A DNA stretch of 64,000 nt from Micrasema longulum (GCA_022494885.1 JAGVSM010001456.1:1-64000), one strand, 5' to 3'. Numbered from the stretch's first letter, positions 52,354 to 62,632 are shown. A program made the numbers and translations. Notes: a model not told the origin generated them from the letters alone.

Positions 52354-52959
52354 CAGGATGACTGGAACTGAACCCGCCATAGCAAATTCGTACATAGAGG
52401 AGGTAATTTGCTAATTATTGGATCAACTTTCTCTAGCTAAAGTTGTATATTTTGGGAGATATATAAATTTTTATACATTATTGAGATTTTGCCAAAATTT
52501 CGCCTTCAAGCATTCAAAACTTTAAGTTTTTTCATTATTTTAGTTTTTATTTTTTATTTGTTGGTATTAATGGCATTTGTGATTAAAGTTAAAAATAAAA
52601 TATTACTCTTCAAAAAAACTTTACTTTATTCTACTCTAAGTCAGTTCTCCAGTTCGTCACTTTTTTTTAAAAAGCATAATATCTTATTTTTTAACCATAG
52701 TTTGAGGGAAGTTCCGATGCATTTTAATCACAAATGTTTATGACTATCAACAAATAATAATAAAATACTAAAACAATGAGAAAAAAAATAGGTTCTGAAT
52801 GCTTGAAGGTCAAATTTTGGAAAAACCTCAATAAAGAATAAAAATTGACATATCTCCCAAACTATAAAACTTTAGCTCAGAAAAGTAAAGTCCAATAATT
52901 AGCAAATGACCTCCTCTTTATGCGAATTTGCTATGACGGGTTCAGTTCCAGTCACATTT
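52354..52959. mobile_element. 606-bp element with about 170-bp TIRs
   Basis: CAGGATGACTGGAACTGAAC, ...ATAGCAAATTCG..., GAGGAGGTAATTTGCTAATT and CGCCTTCAAGCATTCAAAAC on the left are mirrored on the right by GGTTCTGAATGCTTGAAGGT through ATTAGCAAATGACCTCCTCT to GGTTCAGTTCCAGTC. The outermost 8 bp of the right end have decayed. CAGG terminus next to TA resembles the TA-targeted fold-back at 19493. No transposase. Confidence 0.85.
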
Positions 52960-52964
52960 ATAGA

Positions 52965-54465
52965 AGATACGTAAAAACCTTTGATGGAAATTTATCTGCC
53001 TTTGACAAGGGAGTAAAAGCAGCAAACTAACAACGATTTTACGAAGAATAGAACAACATTATGACAGAAGTAAATAGTCTTCGAAAAAATGAGGTCTTTT
53101 TCAGTATAAAGTTTCAGACAATTTCTTTGGACAATTTGTGGAAATCTGTAATTGGTTCTGAGTTTATACAATATATATGTTGTTACTATTAATATGTATG
53201 TAGAACTGTAATTAAACTGTAATGGAACTAAATCAAGTAAAATAAAGAAACTAAATTGCCAAATACGAGAGAAGTCTTTAAAAAAAATATTTATTGGTAA
53301 GATAGTTTCTGATATTAAAAAACTGGCTGCATTTTGACTGCCATAAACATTTTGTAGTATCAAGTAATCGCAATAATGTAAAAAAATGTCAGTCCATAAT
53401 AAAATATATTGGTGTTTTCGAATTCCGCAAAGTCAATTAAACGTAGTTATGCAGAAATCAGCCAGTCATAGAAACGTAAAACTGAGATAATATAACTTTT
53501 TTGCAAAACTGTAAATACTTAAATCCAAAACACAGTTGGAATGTTTTTTACTTTGACAAATGATAAATAATGCATACATTCGTTCTTTTTATAATACAAA
53601 AAAGAATTTAATGATATATTTGACCAGTTTAACGTTTACCATTTCATTATCGTTTGCGATCATTTTAAAATTTGGAAAAAACGGACAGAACTTATGATTA
53701 AACCTAATATTTTTTCACAGATAAATTGCTTTTTTATAAGGACCGAATTATTTTGCAAATTTGTAATACTCGCAAACTACTTTTTTACGTTTTCAGTGTA
53801 TTTTAGAGCTTTCAAGAGAAAAAATATGGTACTATTATCATTACTTTTTAAGAATATCATTTGACGAAGAATAAACGTCAAAAAATAATTAAAAAAATAT
53901 TTACGGTTATAAAAAATCGACGAATTAGCCATGTTTATGTTTGCCTACAAAACTGCATTCCAGAGTGTCACATAAATAAAGCAAAACTTGTTTTTCAAAG
54001 TTGCAAAAATATTGCACGAATTTAATCAATCATTAAAATGACCATAGCTAATATTTCGTTCTACGTTACAAAAGCCTTCAACAGAGTAAATAATCAACAA
54101 ATTTAAATACTTTAAAAGCAAAATAAATCATAAACTTGTTAAAAAGAAAAATAATGATTTAACGTTTACGTACGTAAGATTATTGTGCAAATAACTGCAC
54201 AAAATGTGATTGAATGAATTTACGCATTAATGTACGTGTAATATCCGGTTTGAAACATTTTATTAGCAAATTGTGATAATAAAAAAGTATACCAATTTGT
54301 CACGAACACTTTTAAAATGAATACATTCAATAATAGCACTGGTACCAACACAAAAACACACAGAGGTAATGGAGTAATTTTATGTAAATAATGGCTTTGT
54401 TTACACAGTTCAAAAGTAAGTTAAATGACGAAGGTATCGTTTAAAATTGTAGCGAGGTTGTTGGA
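52965..54465. other. unassigned stretch with repeat Y copy 2 (53440-53640)
   Basis: 53440-53640 (AAACGTAGTTATGCAGAAAT, GGAATGTTTTTTACTTTGAC) matches 46865-47060. The remainder is AT-rich with no gene seen. Confidence 0.4.
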
Positions 54466-54469
54466 TTTT

Positions 54470-54640
54470 GTTGTGTTTACACTGGGAACGCGCGATCGGC
54501 CATTTTGCGCACTCAGCCGGTGTTATTTGAATGATTTTTAGGTTATTTCGACTGTTCGATTCGAGCGGATCGGTGCGTATTTCACAGTGCGCGCGGCCCG
54601 CGAACCGGCTCTAACGTAACTAACTGGAGAGTGGAGGGAA
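54470..54640. other. CpG-rich patch; possible promoter or TE 5' region
   Basis: GGAACGCGCGATCGGCCATT, CGATTCGAGCGGATCGGTGC and GTGCGCGCGGCCCGCGAACC make this the most CpG-rich stretch in the window. A TTTCACAGTGC resembles an arthropod initiator, but no TATA box, start codon or downstream exon can be tied to it. It lies about 200 bp before the L2 LINE fragment and might equally be part of another element. Confidence 0.2.
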
Positions 54641-54837
54641 AACTGAACACTGAACTAGTACAAGATAAAACTACAAGTAGCTGGTGAAGTGGGCTCAAAT
54701 TTATAACAAACAGCAAACATAGCGTATGAACAAATAATAATACCGCGCGAACTTATCACACCAGGAGATATTTTCCGCAGAACCAATAAATTAAAAGTGA
54801 AATGAATTTATTTACTAACTGATATTCACGGCACGCA

Positions 54838-55548
54838 GTGCCTTTTATTTATTTACGGAAATTGTCCATTTATACAATTCATGGCGTATTAAAATTACAA
54901 TATAGGAATAGTTATTGTAATGGTATCTATGTAGGTCTACCAATAAACAGAATGACTCGCCTACAATCTGTATTGAATGCTGCAGCGAGACTTATTTTCG
55001 GAATCTCTAAGTTCAGTCATGTCACTCCACTACTTCGGGAATTACACTGGCTACGTTTTCCACAGAGGATCGAATACAAACTCAGTTGGCTTATGTATAA
55101 GTCACTGCACAACTCTGCTCCGGAATATCCAAGGGAACTATGCATTCCAGGTGAACTAGCTGACAAGCGTCTCACGCTTAGATCAGCTACGTCTACGGCG
55201 AGAGGAAAAGTTATTATACCTCTACGCAAACAGCGTACTAAATTTAGTGAACGCGCATTTGCGGTCGCAGGCCCTGTGGCGTGAAATGCTCTCCCAGCAG
55301 AGGTGCGAGGCTGTGAAAGTGAATTGATGTTTCGGAAAAAACTTAAAACCCACTTGTTCTCTAAATCATTTTAATAAATCCGTGGCAAGTGACAATAAAG
55401 TAAATTGTTTTAATTAAATTACAAATATAAAAGCTTCAATTAAATTAATTCATCTATAAAATCACTTTATAAAGCACCCTTGAGGCATTATATTAAGAAA
55501 ATAGCGCTACATAAGTTATCCATAATAATAATAATAATAAATAAAAAC
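54838..55548 (+). mobile_element. L2-clade LINE, 3' third
   Basis: The plus frame reads LKLQYRNSYCNGIYVGLPIN, RMTRLQSVLNAAARLIFGIS, KFSHVTPLLRELHWLRFPQR, IEYKLSWLMYKSLHNSAPEY, then LTLRSATSTARGK and FSERAFAVAGPVA. A TGA replaces the expected Trp of WNALP, followed by NALPAEVRGCESE and LKTHLFSKSF. YCN..Y.GLP, LQ.V.NAAARL and HI.P.L.ELHWLP are L2 hallmarks. The 3' end at 55463-55548 has the AGCACCC...TAGCGCT hairpin and (TAA)n. 5'-truncated. Confidence 0.92.
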
Positions 55549-55655
55549 ATAAAAAATAAGAATAAGGCCCCATAGAGTTTGGGATACGTCATTATTATGT
55601 ATTTTTTGTAATATGTATGTATCTGTTTGTATGAATAAAATAAATAAACAAAAAA
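55549..55655 (+). mobile_element. LINE 3'UTR end inserted at L2 tail
   Basis: AAGGCCCCATAGAGTTTGGG, ATACGTCATTATTATGTATT and ATGAATAAAATAAATAAAC; the minus-strand sibling is at 45079-45190. It begins directly in the (TAA)n of the L2 tail, suggesting target-primed insertion there. Confidence 0.55.
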
Positions 55656-55717
55656 AAGGATTCGTATGAAAAAATTACATGTGATACTGTTTCTCCATCG
55701 AATACAATATTTATAAC

Positions 55718-55860
55718 AATATTTTGAGTTTGTCCAAATGTTTGCTGACATGGTACAACTGGGTTTCACTTCGTCACCGAAGATCATAATTCCTGTAAAT
55801 GCCTAAACTTCGTATTTCGTTCCCTAAAATGTTTTCCATCTCTATCGTGATATGTTAAAG
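55718..55860. mobile_element. modular fold-back copy 10 (D, A'-E')
   Basis: ATATTTTGAGTTTGTCCAAA (D) then, after a short degraded centre, inverted TCCTGTAAATGCCTAAACTT (A') and AATGTTTTCCATCTCTATCG (E'). Strongly deleted. Confidence 0.6.
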
Positions 55861-56030
55861 TAACATTGTATATTCAAAGGACTTAAAACAATCTCTATTT
55901 TCAATTCACAAGTAATGATCTTGATGTTTTGGAAACTGAAAATCGTTAAAAATCTATGTGCCAAAAGGATTTAGGATCAAAGCTATGAAACTCTGGTAAC
56001 TTTACAAGTCCTATGGAAATTTTGTTCCAG

Positions 56031-56875
56031 GGCCCCGATTACAATGGGAAGTAAACATTTATCTTAAATTTTATCTACAAAGAAAAAATATTTTTTATGT
56101 ATAAAAAGCAGAATATGCATGCAATTTTTTCTTCTTAACATGTTAACTTATAGGTTACCGACGAAAGTACTTTAAACGTTCATTCAAATATACTCAATTT
56201 TTTTTTTTTTAAGAAAAAATATTAGCGTTCTTATGGTTTTACTCAAATATTTCATTTTTAAGGGCTATTTTCAGCGAGTTGTAAACAACTCAATATTAGA
56301 AAACGGGAAATAAGTTGGGGTAGAGTGGGATTCGAACCACAGGCCATTGGCTCGTGAGTCCGAGACACTGGCCACGGGAACACAACCTAATTCGTACACA
56401 AATATCGGTTTTTCTTATAGACAGTCGAAGATAACTCGTTAACTTTCCATTGTAATCGGGGCCTAGGGTACGTATTCTGATGGGAAGTTAAAATTTATCT
56501 TCAATTTTAACTACAAAGAAAAATTAAGTTTTCTGTATAAAATATACAATATGTTTTTTTTCTTCTAAACATGTTTAATTACCGGTTACCCACGAATATA
56601 CTTTGAATTTTCATACAAATATAGACATTTCGAACATAAATATCGATGTAAGTTTATACCATTTTGATGGCCGTTCACAATCGCAATCCTGGGCTCGTAT
56701 TTTAAAGGGAAGTTAAAACATATTTTCAATTTTATCTACAAAGTAAAATTAAGTTTCCTGTATGAAAAACATAATATTAATTTACACATTTTTTTTTCTA
56801 AACGTGTTTAATTACAGGTAACCGACCAAGATACTTGAAATTTTCATACAAATTTGCAATTTTTTATTTTAATTT
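56031..56875 (+). repeat. three tandem MITE copies, first split by a SINE
   Basis: The block TGGGAAGT...AAAATTTATCTTCAATTTTA, TCTACAAAGAAAAATTAAGT and CTTCTAAACATGTTTAATTA, ending GGTTACCGACGAA, occurs at 56045-56180, 56481-56610 and 56698-56840. The first unit has outer inverted ends GGCCCCGATTACAATGG (56031) and CCATTGTAATCGGGGCC (56447-56463), 433 bp apart because a SINE C is inserted. Units 2 and 3 are about 235 bp apart. Confidence 0.75.
56210..56395 (-). mobile_element. tRNA-derived SINE C in first MITE unit
   Basis: Minus-strand head TTAGGTTGTGTTCCCGTGGC, B box GGTTCGAATCCC, then CCCCAACTTATTTCCCGTTT, GTTGTTTACAACTCGCTGAA and GAGTAAAACCATAAGAACGC. One of the better family C copies. 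Confidence 0.85.
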
Positions 56876-57245
56876 ATTTTAACAGAGGGGGAAAACATTT
56901 TTGAGAAGGGAATATGGAAGTCTAGGCATTTACAGGGCTTTTGACCTGTCATTGGCTGGTTTAAGTGGCCACTTTACACACTGTGTAACATTCACCATTC
57001 TGTCCATGTTTGAACAACCACATTTTCTCAACTCTTCCATCTGTTGACTTTTGTGAAGCTCTTTTTTTAAGCCACTTAAACCTGCCAATAACAGGTCATA
57101 AGCCCTGTAAATGCCCAGACTTCCATATACCCTTCTAAATATGTTTTCCCTCTATGTTGAAATAAATTTGAATATGGGATTTCCTCCCTAGGGAGGAAAT
57201 CCAGCCAGTCTGCAAGCATTTGAACATACCCAAACATTGTTGATT
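56876..57245. mobile_element. modular fold-back copy 11 (E-A-B, A'-E'-D')
   Basis: E of the second subtype (TTTTAACAGAGGGGGAAAAC), A (GGTTTAAGTGGCCACTTTAC), B; then A' (CAATAACAGGTCATAAGCCC), E' (TATGTTTTCCCTCTATGTTG) and D' (CCTCCCTAGGGAGGAAATCC, GTCTGCAAGCATTTGAACAT). Module C and the inner half of the arms are deleted. Confidence 0.8.
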
Positions 57246-57249
57246 ACAT

Positions 57250-57644
57250 TTTTTGGTTCGTAAATGTCGATATTACTTTATACCGTCTCGACATGTACCG
57301 ATGAAGATAGCGTATGTAATACCGGTTCTGTACCGACACAGCTGAAGAATATAATAAACGCCAGCCGTGACTGTGAACGTTATACAAGCCGTTATTATCT
57401 AATTGTTAATAATAGAAGTACTTGAATGACAAGAGCAATGTCATCAATTGGGTAACGATCCTTGGAAGCGAAGTCTGTATTGAGTAGTTTCCTTACAGAA
57501 CCTAGGATAAGAAACTTTGTATTATACACAGTCGAAGGAAGGTTGGCTTATCAAAGGTTTGTTATCATCTGTGTTCACTAAAAACAAGATATTTCACTAC
57601 CGAATAAACTTTGTATGGCATTGTAAAATGTCTAATCTGAAAAA
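57250..57644. other. unassigned spacer between two fold-backs
   Basis: No gene seen; a CGTCTCGACATGTACCGATG patch near 57286 is unassigned. Confidence 0.3.
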
Positions 57645-58255
57645 ATTTTTAATTTATTTCAACAGAGAAGGAAAACATTTTTGAGAAGGAAATATGGACG
57701 TCTAGGCATTTACAGGGCTTATGACCTGTCATTGGCTGGTTTAAGTGGCCACTTTACACCCTGTGTAACATTCACCATTCTACCCATGTTTGAACAACCA
57801 CATTTCCTCAACTCTTCCATCTGCTGAGTTTTGTGAAGTAAAAGAGCTGAAACCTTTATCACGTGGGTGAGATTCATCCGGCTGAACCAAATCACCTACT
57901 AGGCAAAGCCTGAAAACAATTTTCAAATTTTTATACTTCTTCTTTTACCCGGTAGTAATTCACCCACGTGATAAAGGTTTCAGCTGTTTTACTTCACAAA
58001 AGTCAACAGATGGAAGAGTTGATGAAATGTGGATGTTCAAACATGGGCAGAATGGTGAATGTTACACAGTGTGTAAAGTGGCCATTTAAACCAGCAAATG
58101 ACAGGTCATAAGCCCTGTAAATGCCTAGACGTCCATATTCCCTTCTCAATTTTTTTTTCCCTCTCTGATGAAATAAATTTAAATATGAATAACTCCCTAG
58201 GAAGGAAATTCAGCCAGTCTGCAAGCATTTGGACATACTCAAACATTGTTGACAA
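57645..58255. mobile_element. modular fold-back copy 12, longest (E-A-B-C-B'-A'-E'-D')
   Basis: The two halves, 57665-57900 and 57960-58180, are inverted copies pairing over about 220 bp: TTACAGGGCTTATGACCTGT with ACAGGTCATAAGCCCTGTAA, GGTTTAAGTGGCCACTTTAC with GTAAAGTGGCCATTTAAACC, and CACGTGGGTGAGATTCATCC with CACCCACGTGATAAAGG. The centre holds module C (CTACTAGGCAAAGCCTGAAA). D' closes the right side. Confidence 0.88.
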
Positions 58256-58274
58256 ATATTTGTTTATTTATTTT

Positions 58275-58325
58275 TTGAGTGCTAGCTTCTACCCGGGGCT
58301 TCGCCCACGTGGTGTTAGAGAGAAA
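58275..58325 (+). repeat. short insect repeat end (ACCCGGGGCTTCGCC)
   Basis: GTGCTAGCTTCTACCCGGGG, then CTTCGCCCACGTGGTGTTAG. A motif I recall as common at one end of a repeat in lepidopteran genomes; the family is not named with certainty and the body after it is not recognised. Confidence 0.45.
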
Positions 58326-58499
58326 TTATTTAGGTAATGAATTAGTTGTGTCGTTTATCAAGAAGAGTTTTCATCTATCAATCAGAATTTTCCAAATGGA
58401 ATGATATATTTTATTATGACTGAAAGTAGCTTGGTTTTTTCAACTATTAATTTATTGATTTTATTCACAATATATTTATTTAACATTTATTGAGACACA

Positions 58500-59000
58500 C
58501 ATTTCGGTGGGACAACTAAACTCTGGATATGAATTAAAATTGCATCATTGCATAAATAATATAAATTGTAAATGTACAATATTGGAAAATGTCACTAGTG
58601 TAAAATATTTCAGTTTTAAAATAGAAAAATTCATGAGATGGAACCAACAAACAGAAGAAATATCTAATAAAATAAAACGTTTGACTAATTTTTTATTACC
58701 TTTAAAAAATTTACTAAGGATAAAAGAACTAAAACAATTGTATTATGGATTGGTAAATTCAATACTGACGTATGGTCTGATTGGCTGGGGAAGCTGCACT
58801 AAAACGACTATGGCTTCAGCAGCTATAGCTCAAAAATCAGTGATAAGAGTAATATTAAAAAAACATACCGATACCCAAGTGCTGGATATTCGTCAACAGT
58901 ATATATTGAGGTCAGTAGCAGCCACGCATCTCAAAACGGAAAATACGCAACGGTTTGTCATGTTCATAATACTAGACACTCCAATAAGGATCTGAAGGTC
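58500..59000 (+). mobile_element. LINE family 2, RT fragment
   Basis: Plus frame 58507-58995: SVKYFSFKIEKFMRWNQQTE, EISNKIKRLTNFLLPLKNLL, RIKELKQLYYGLVNSILTYG, LIGWGSCTKTTMASAAIAQK and SVIRVILKKHTDTQVLDIRQ. This is the region upstream of and including the QYGIIGWG motif, intact for about 160 codons. It stops at 58995 without the usual C-terminal block; no tail. Confidence 0.88.
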
Positions 59001-59004
59001 ATTC

Positions 59005-60100
59005 GGTATGTACTTTTTTTCACTTTCTTTTATAAAAAGGGTTATTATGTTTTGAAACTTAACAGGATCGGTGGACATAGGGTCCTTAGTAAAACCTTAA
59101 GTTTGTGACCTTGAACGACCACCGTTCAGGCCACGATTTTGAAAAAATGATGTTTAAAATCATTTTTTTGTGTTTAATTACGTCCCTGAAAGTTTTTTAT
59201 AAAAATAATATACGAAAGTCTGAGGAAATAAAATTGACTTAAAATTCGTAATATTTTTTTTTTTGTAGGTTCAATACTTTTCAAGATACACGTTTGAACA
59301 TCAAATACATTTTATCAAAAAGCGCTATTAGCACTAACTTTTTACTAATTGTTTGATAGTTGACCTACCAAAAGTCATCATTATCATCATCATCATCATC
59401 ATTCTATGTCCGCTACCGATAATTTTGTAAAAACTGTTTACTGACATTAAGATGGCGTCATTTTTATAAATCGCAAACACTTTTTTTATTTCAGTTTTAT
59501 CTACTTTTTTTAAAGGTTTTTTACAAGAATACGGGGGGGACCCAAAAAAAACGGGAATTTTATCATAAGTTCTTTATTTTTAACTTTTTTTACACCAAAT
59601 TTTGATCGACGGTAATTTTACCGCCTTGCATTTCTAATCCTTACCTCTGTTTTTTATAAATACATTGAACTCCTTAATAAAGATACCAGTCTCGAAAATG
59701 TCGCAAATACGATGAAACTGGTCAATGGACATTCCGAATTTGTGGATTAAAGTATCACTCGTCTTTCATTTATGTAATAAAAATAAAAATGGTTCATACA
59801 ATGTTTTAAACAAATCGTATAAATTGTCATAACACAAAGCTGAAAATGTTTTTGTTAATAAAAATGTACACACCCAATGCCGAGAAATACAATGCCTTTT
59901 AATAAGTTTTAAGTCAAAGTTAAATTTTAGGTACATTATTTGAATTTATTCATACATTTCAGAAGAGGTCCTCAAACTTTATAATAAAAACAATAACTCA
60001 CTGGAATCTTTTTTTAATATGTGATTTTTCATAATTACATATCTAATCAACTACTTTCATGTAACAAATAATAGCGATTCGCTACATTTGTTGTAACAAT
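59005..60100. other. unassigned stretch with an RTE tail trace (59369-59440)
   Basis: 59369-59420 reads CATCATTATCATCATCATCA, then TTCTATGTCCGCTACC. On the minus strand this is GGTAGCGGACATAGAATGAT plus (GAT)n, the terminal bases of family R2 (39285-39305). The rest shows no gene. Confidence 0.45.
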
Positions 60101-60104
60101 TTAA

Positions 60105-60290
60105 AGCCCTATGCACCATTAGGTAAATATAGTAGAATGATGACGATTAATATGAACCATTTAGATTTATTAAGATAAAAAAAATTTGTTTAATCTCAAA
60201 TACTATTGAAATTATTCCAGTGGCAAATCATTTCTGTTGAGCGCCTTACTGCGAAAATAGCACTATATTGACTATCCATTAAAAAAGGTT
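60105..60290 (+). mobile_element. SINE A end and L2-like tail remnants
   Basis: GCCCTATGCACCATTAGGTA at 60107 is the SINE A terminus. 60238-60285 (TTGAGCGCCTTACTGCGAAA, then ATAGCACTATATTGACTATCC) is a degraded L2-like hairpin tail. Both lack bodies. Confidence 0.5.
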
Positions 60291-60299
60291 ACGTAAATG

Positions 60300-61520
60300 C
60301 ATTCAAACAAAGCACATTTTTCTTTTATTTTTGTTGACCTGGTCAAATCTCAATTATTTGTTGTACGAAAATAATAAATAATTAGTAACTTTTCTTGAAA
60401 ATATTAGCATTTTTGTGTGTTTAACAATTGTTTGTCATGTTTGATAACTGCAGTTCTAAAAGTTCAATGCTCTCAATTTAATAAATATAATATAGCTACG
60501 CAAAAACATAATGAAACAACAAATATAATTTACGATCAAATCTAAAAACGAATAAAATAATTCAAAATTTTGGAAAATGGTTTATAATTAGATTTCAAAA
60601 GCATTATTAAATTCAAAAAGTATGTTTGCAATTTTTAGTTATTGAAGAACAATAGATGAAATCTGAATGGTTTCCAATTGTGCAATTGTGTACTGAAGGT
60701 AATTAAAATTTGTATTTGGAGTATATCTAAATATCTGTATTCATTTAACGATTTTTTTTTAATTCCGTTAACTATTTTGTTGTGTATTTCGTTTATTATA
60801 TTGGACTATTTTGTGTGTTCTATGTATTTTAAAATGTTTTTATGAATTATTGTTGTACAATTATATTTAGCTTTAAATTACTGATATTATTGTTTGTTAT
60901 TATTTTTTGTCAAACCTTTTTATGAATTATTTGAAGATGGTTTTGCTGATTATATATGATATTACACGTAACTTTTTTTTTTTTAAACTTGTACTGAAAA
61001 AAAATCTTCACCAATTGATTCACATTTTAGCTTAAAAATATTATTGTTAACCTTTTTTTTTTCTTTTTTCACCATTATATAGTCTTATATTGTATTAAAT
61101 TACTATTGGTATTTAAAAATAAATATTTAATGATGTTTTCACAAGTCATTAAAAAAAATAAAGTTCCGTTTATAGTTTATTTAGTATTCAAAAAAACATT
61201 TTCGTGCAATTACTTTTTATTTATTAATTTTGCGTTATATTTGTTTTTAATTTTCTTACGTTAATCGCATATTTTTAACAACAATTAATTTGAATAATAT
61301 TTTTTGTTTTTCTTTTGTATAATGTTTTTAAAATAAAGCTTTCCTTTATTAAAAAATATGTTCATTGTATTGTAATCCAAAGTGTCTGATGAAATTAAGT
61401 ATTGCATCAATTTTTAATTTTTTAAAACATTTCAGCTCAACACAGGTTTTTACGTAAAGAGCTGAAATATATACAACAGAATGCTCCTCAATTCCTGTAC
61501 TTGGAAATATATACAATAAG
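60300..61520. other. unassigned AT-rich stretch
   Basis: No gene, RT motif or TIR pair found; long T and A runs throughout. Confidence 0.4.
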
Positions 61521-61524
61521 TCGA

Positions 61525-62632
61525 GGATGTGCGAATAACTCATTACTCAAACAACTTATCATTGCATAAAAATCCTTAAGAAAAAATATCCTGAAAGTAC
61601 TGGCCAGAACGAGCAACCTCGACATATATGCAGTTAATTAGTAAAATTTCATATTAAAATTTGGTAAGGTATCCAAAATATAACTTTTTTGGATTAAATT
61701 CTACCTTTTTTTTTATATACAAGAATATAATGTGGCAAGTTTTGTCTTGTTAGGACATTATTAAACAAACTTACATATATATACAAAATTTCCTTATATC
61801 CTAACAATAATTGCTGTTTGATGATATAATAGTGTTAAAAACCAAGCTAAGTAAAGTAATTAAAAATCAACAAGGGTATACTGAGTATGAAACGCGTCAC
61901 ATTATACACTCTGTCTTGTAAATTTAAAAAAAAGTCAAATTAAATCCAATAAAAGTACTATTTTGGATACCTTTTCAAATTTGTATATACGAAAAACATT
62001 ATGTTATGATTATGAAACACATTTATGCAAAATGTTTACTAATGTATGCATAAAAAAAATATTCAATACCTCCCATGACACCCAACACAATTTCTAGAGT
62101 TACTAGACATTCCACCCTGATGCTGCAAAAGCAATCGAAAGTTAACCCAACTTTCGGTCAAAGAGGATTGTTAGAACATGTTGAGTTGTTAGAACTTCTC
62201 CATTAAAGTGTACAACCTACTTCTATTGTTCATAAGGATACTTAGTAAATACTATCACTATAAAATCGCACTTAAGAAATGGATAATGGAGGTGCGATGC
62301 GCACGGATTAAGTAGTGGCTTAGGCCAAATAGGTAGAAAGATGTTTTTATTTATAGTGTTTTGATTTGTGAGTTTTATGTGTTTTTAAAATGTTTCATAT
62401 GTATTTGAGATAACGATTAAATTATGCTTAATAAAGCATTTTTTTACATTATATAAAATGTATTCCTCGGCACGGGAGACTCCAGTGATGGAACATTATC
62501 TTAATAAACACAGTAAATATATTTTTTGTATATGTCAAGGGTGCTCGTTCTGACCGAGACATTCATGATAATTTTTATTCAACCTTTTTGTGAATAATAC
62601 GTCGTTTGAGTAATGTATTATTTGCAAATCCT
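61525..62632. mobile_element. 1.1-kb TIR element with nested inverted repeat
   Basis: The left GGATGTGCGAATAACTCATT, ...CCAGAACGAGCAACCTCGAC is mirrored on the right by AAGGGTGCTCGTTCTGACC, ...AATGTATTATTTGCAAATCC; homology runs about 105 bp inward. Inside, 61655-61715 and 61935-61995 are a second inverted pair (GGTAAGGTATCCAAAATATA). A LINE fragment (62085-62280) is internal. No transposase recognised. Confidence 0.65.
62085..62280 (+). mobile_element. rearranged LINE family 2 fragment
   Basis: TPNTISRVTRHSTLMLQKQS, then NPTFGQRGLLE matches the minus frame at 15155-15454. Directly after TTCTCCATTAAA it continues GTGTACAACCTACTTCTATT, homologous to the minus strand of 14530-14600. In the older copy these segments are about 750 bp apart, so one copy carries a deletion or the other an insertion. 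Confidence 0.65.

Noticed and set aside
52489..52743. 84-residue plus-strand open frame with hydrophobic start
   Set aside because: It lies inside a long-TIR non-autonomous element, partly in the TIR; low-complexity T/A-rich coding.
52992..53363. 123-residue minus-strand open frame
   Set aside because: No recognisable domain, AT-driven residue composition and no homologous block elsewhere; not enough to call a gene.
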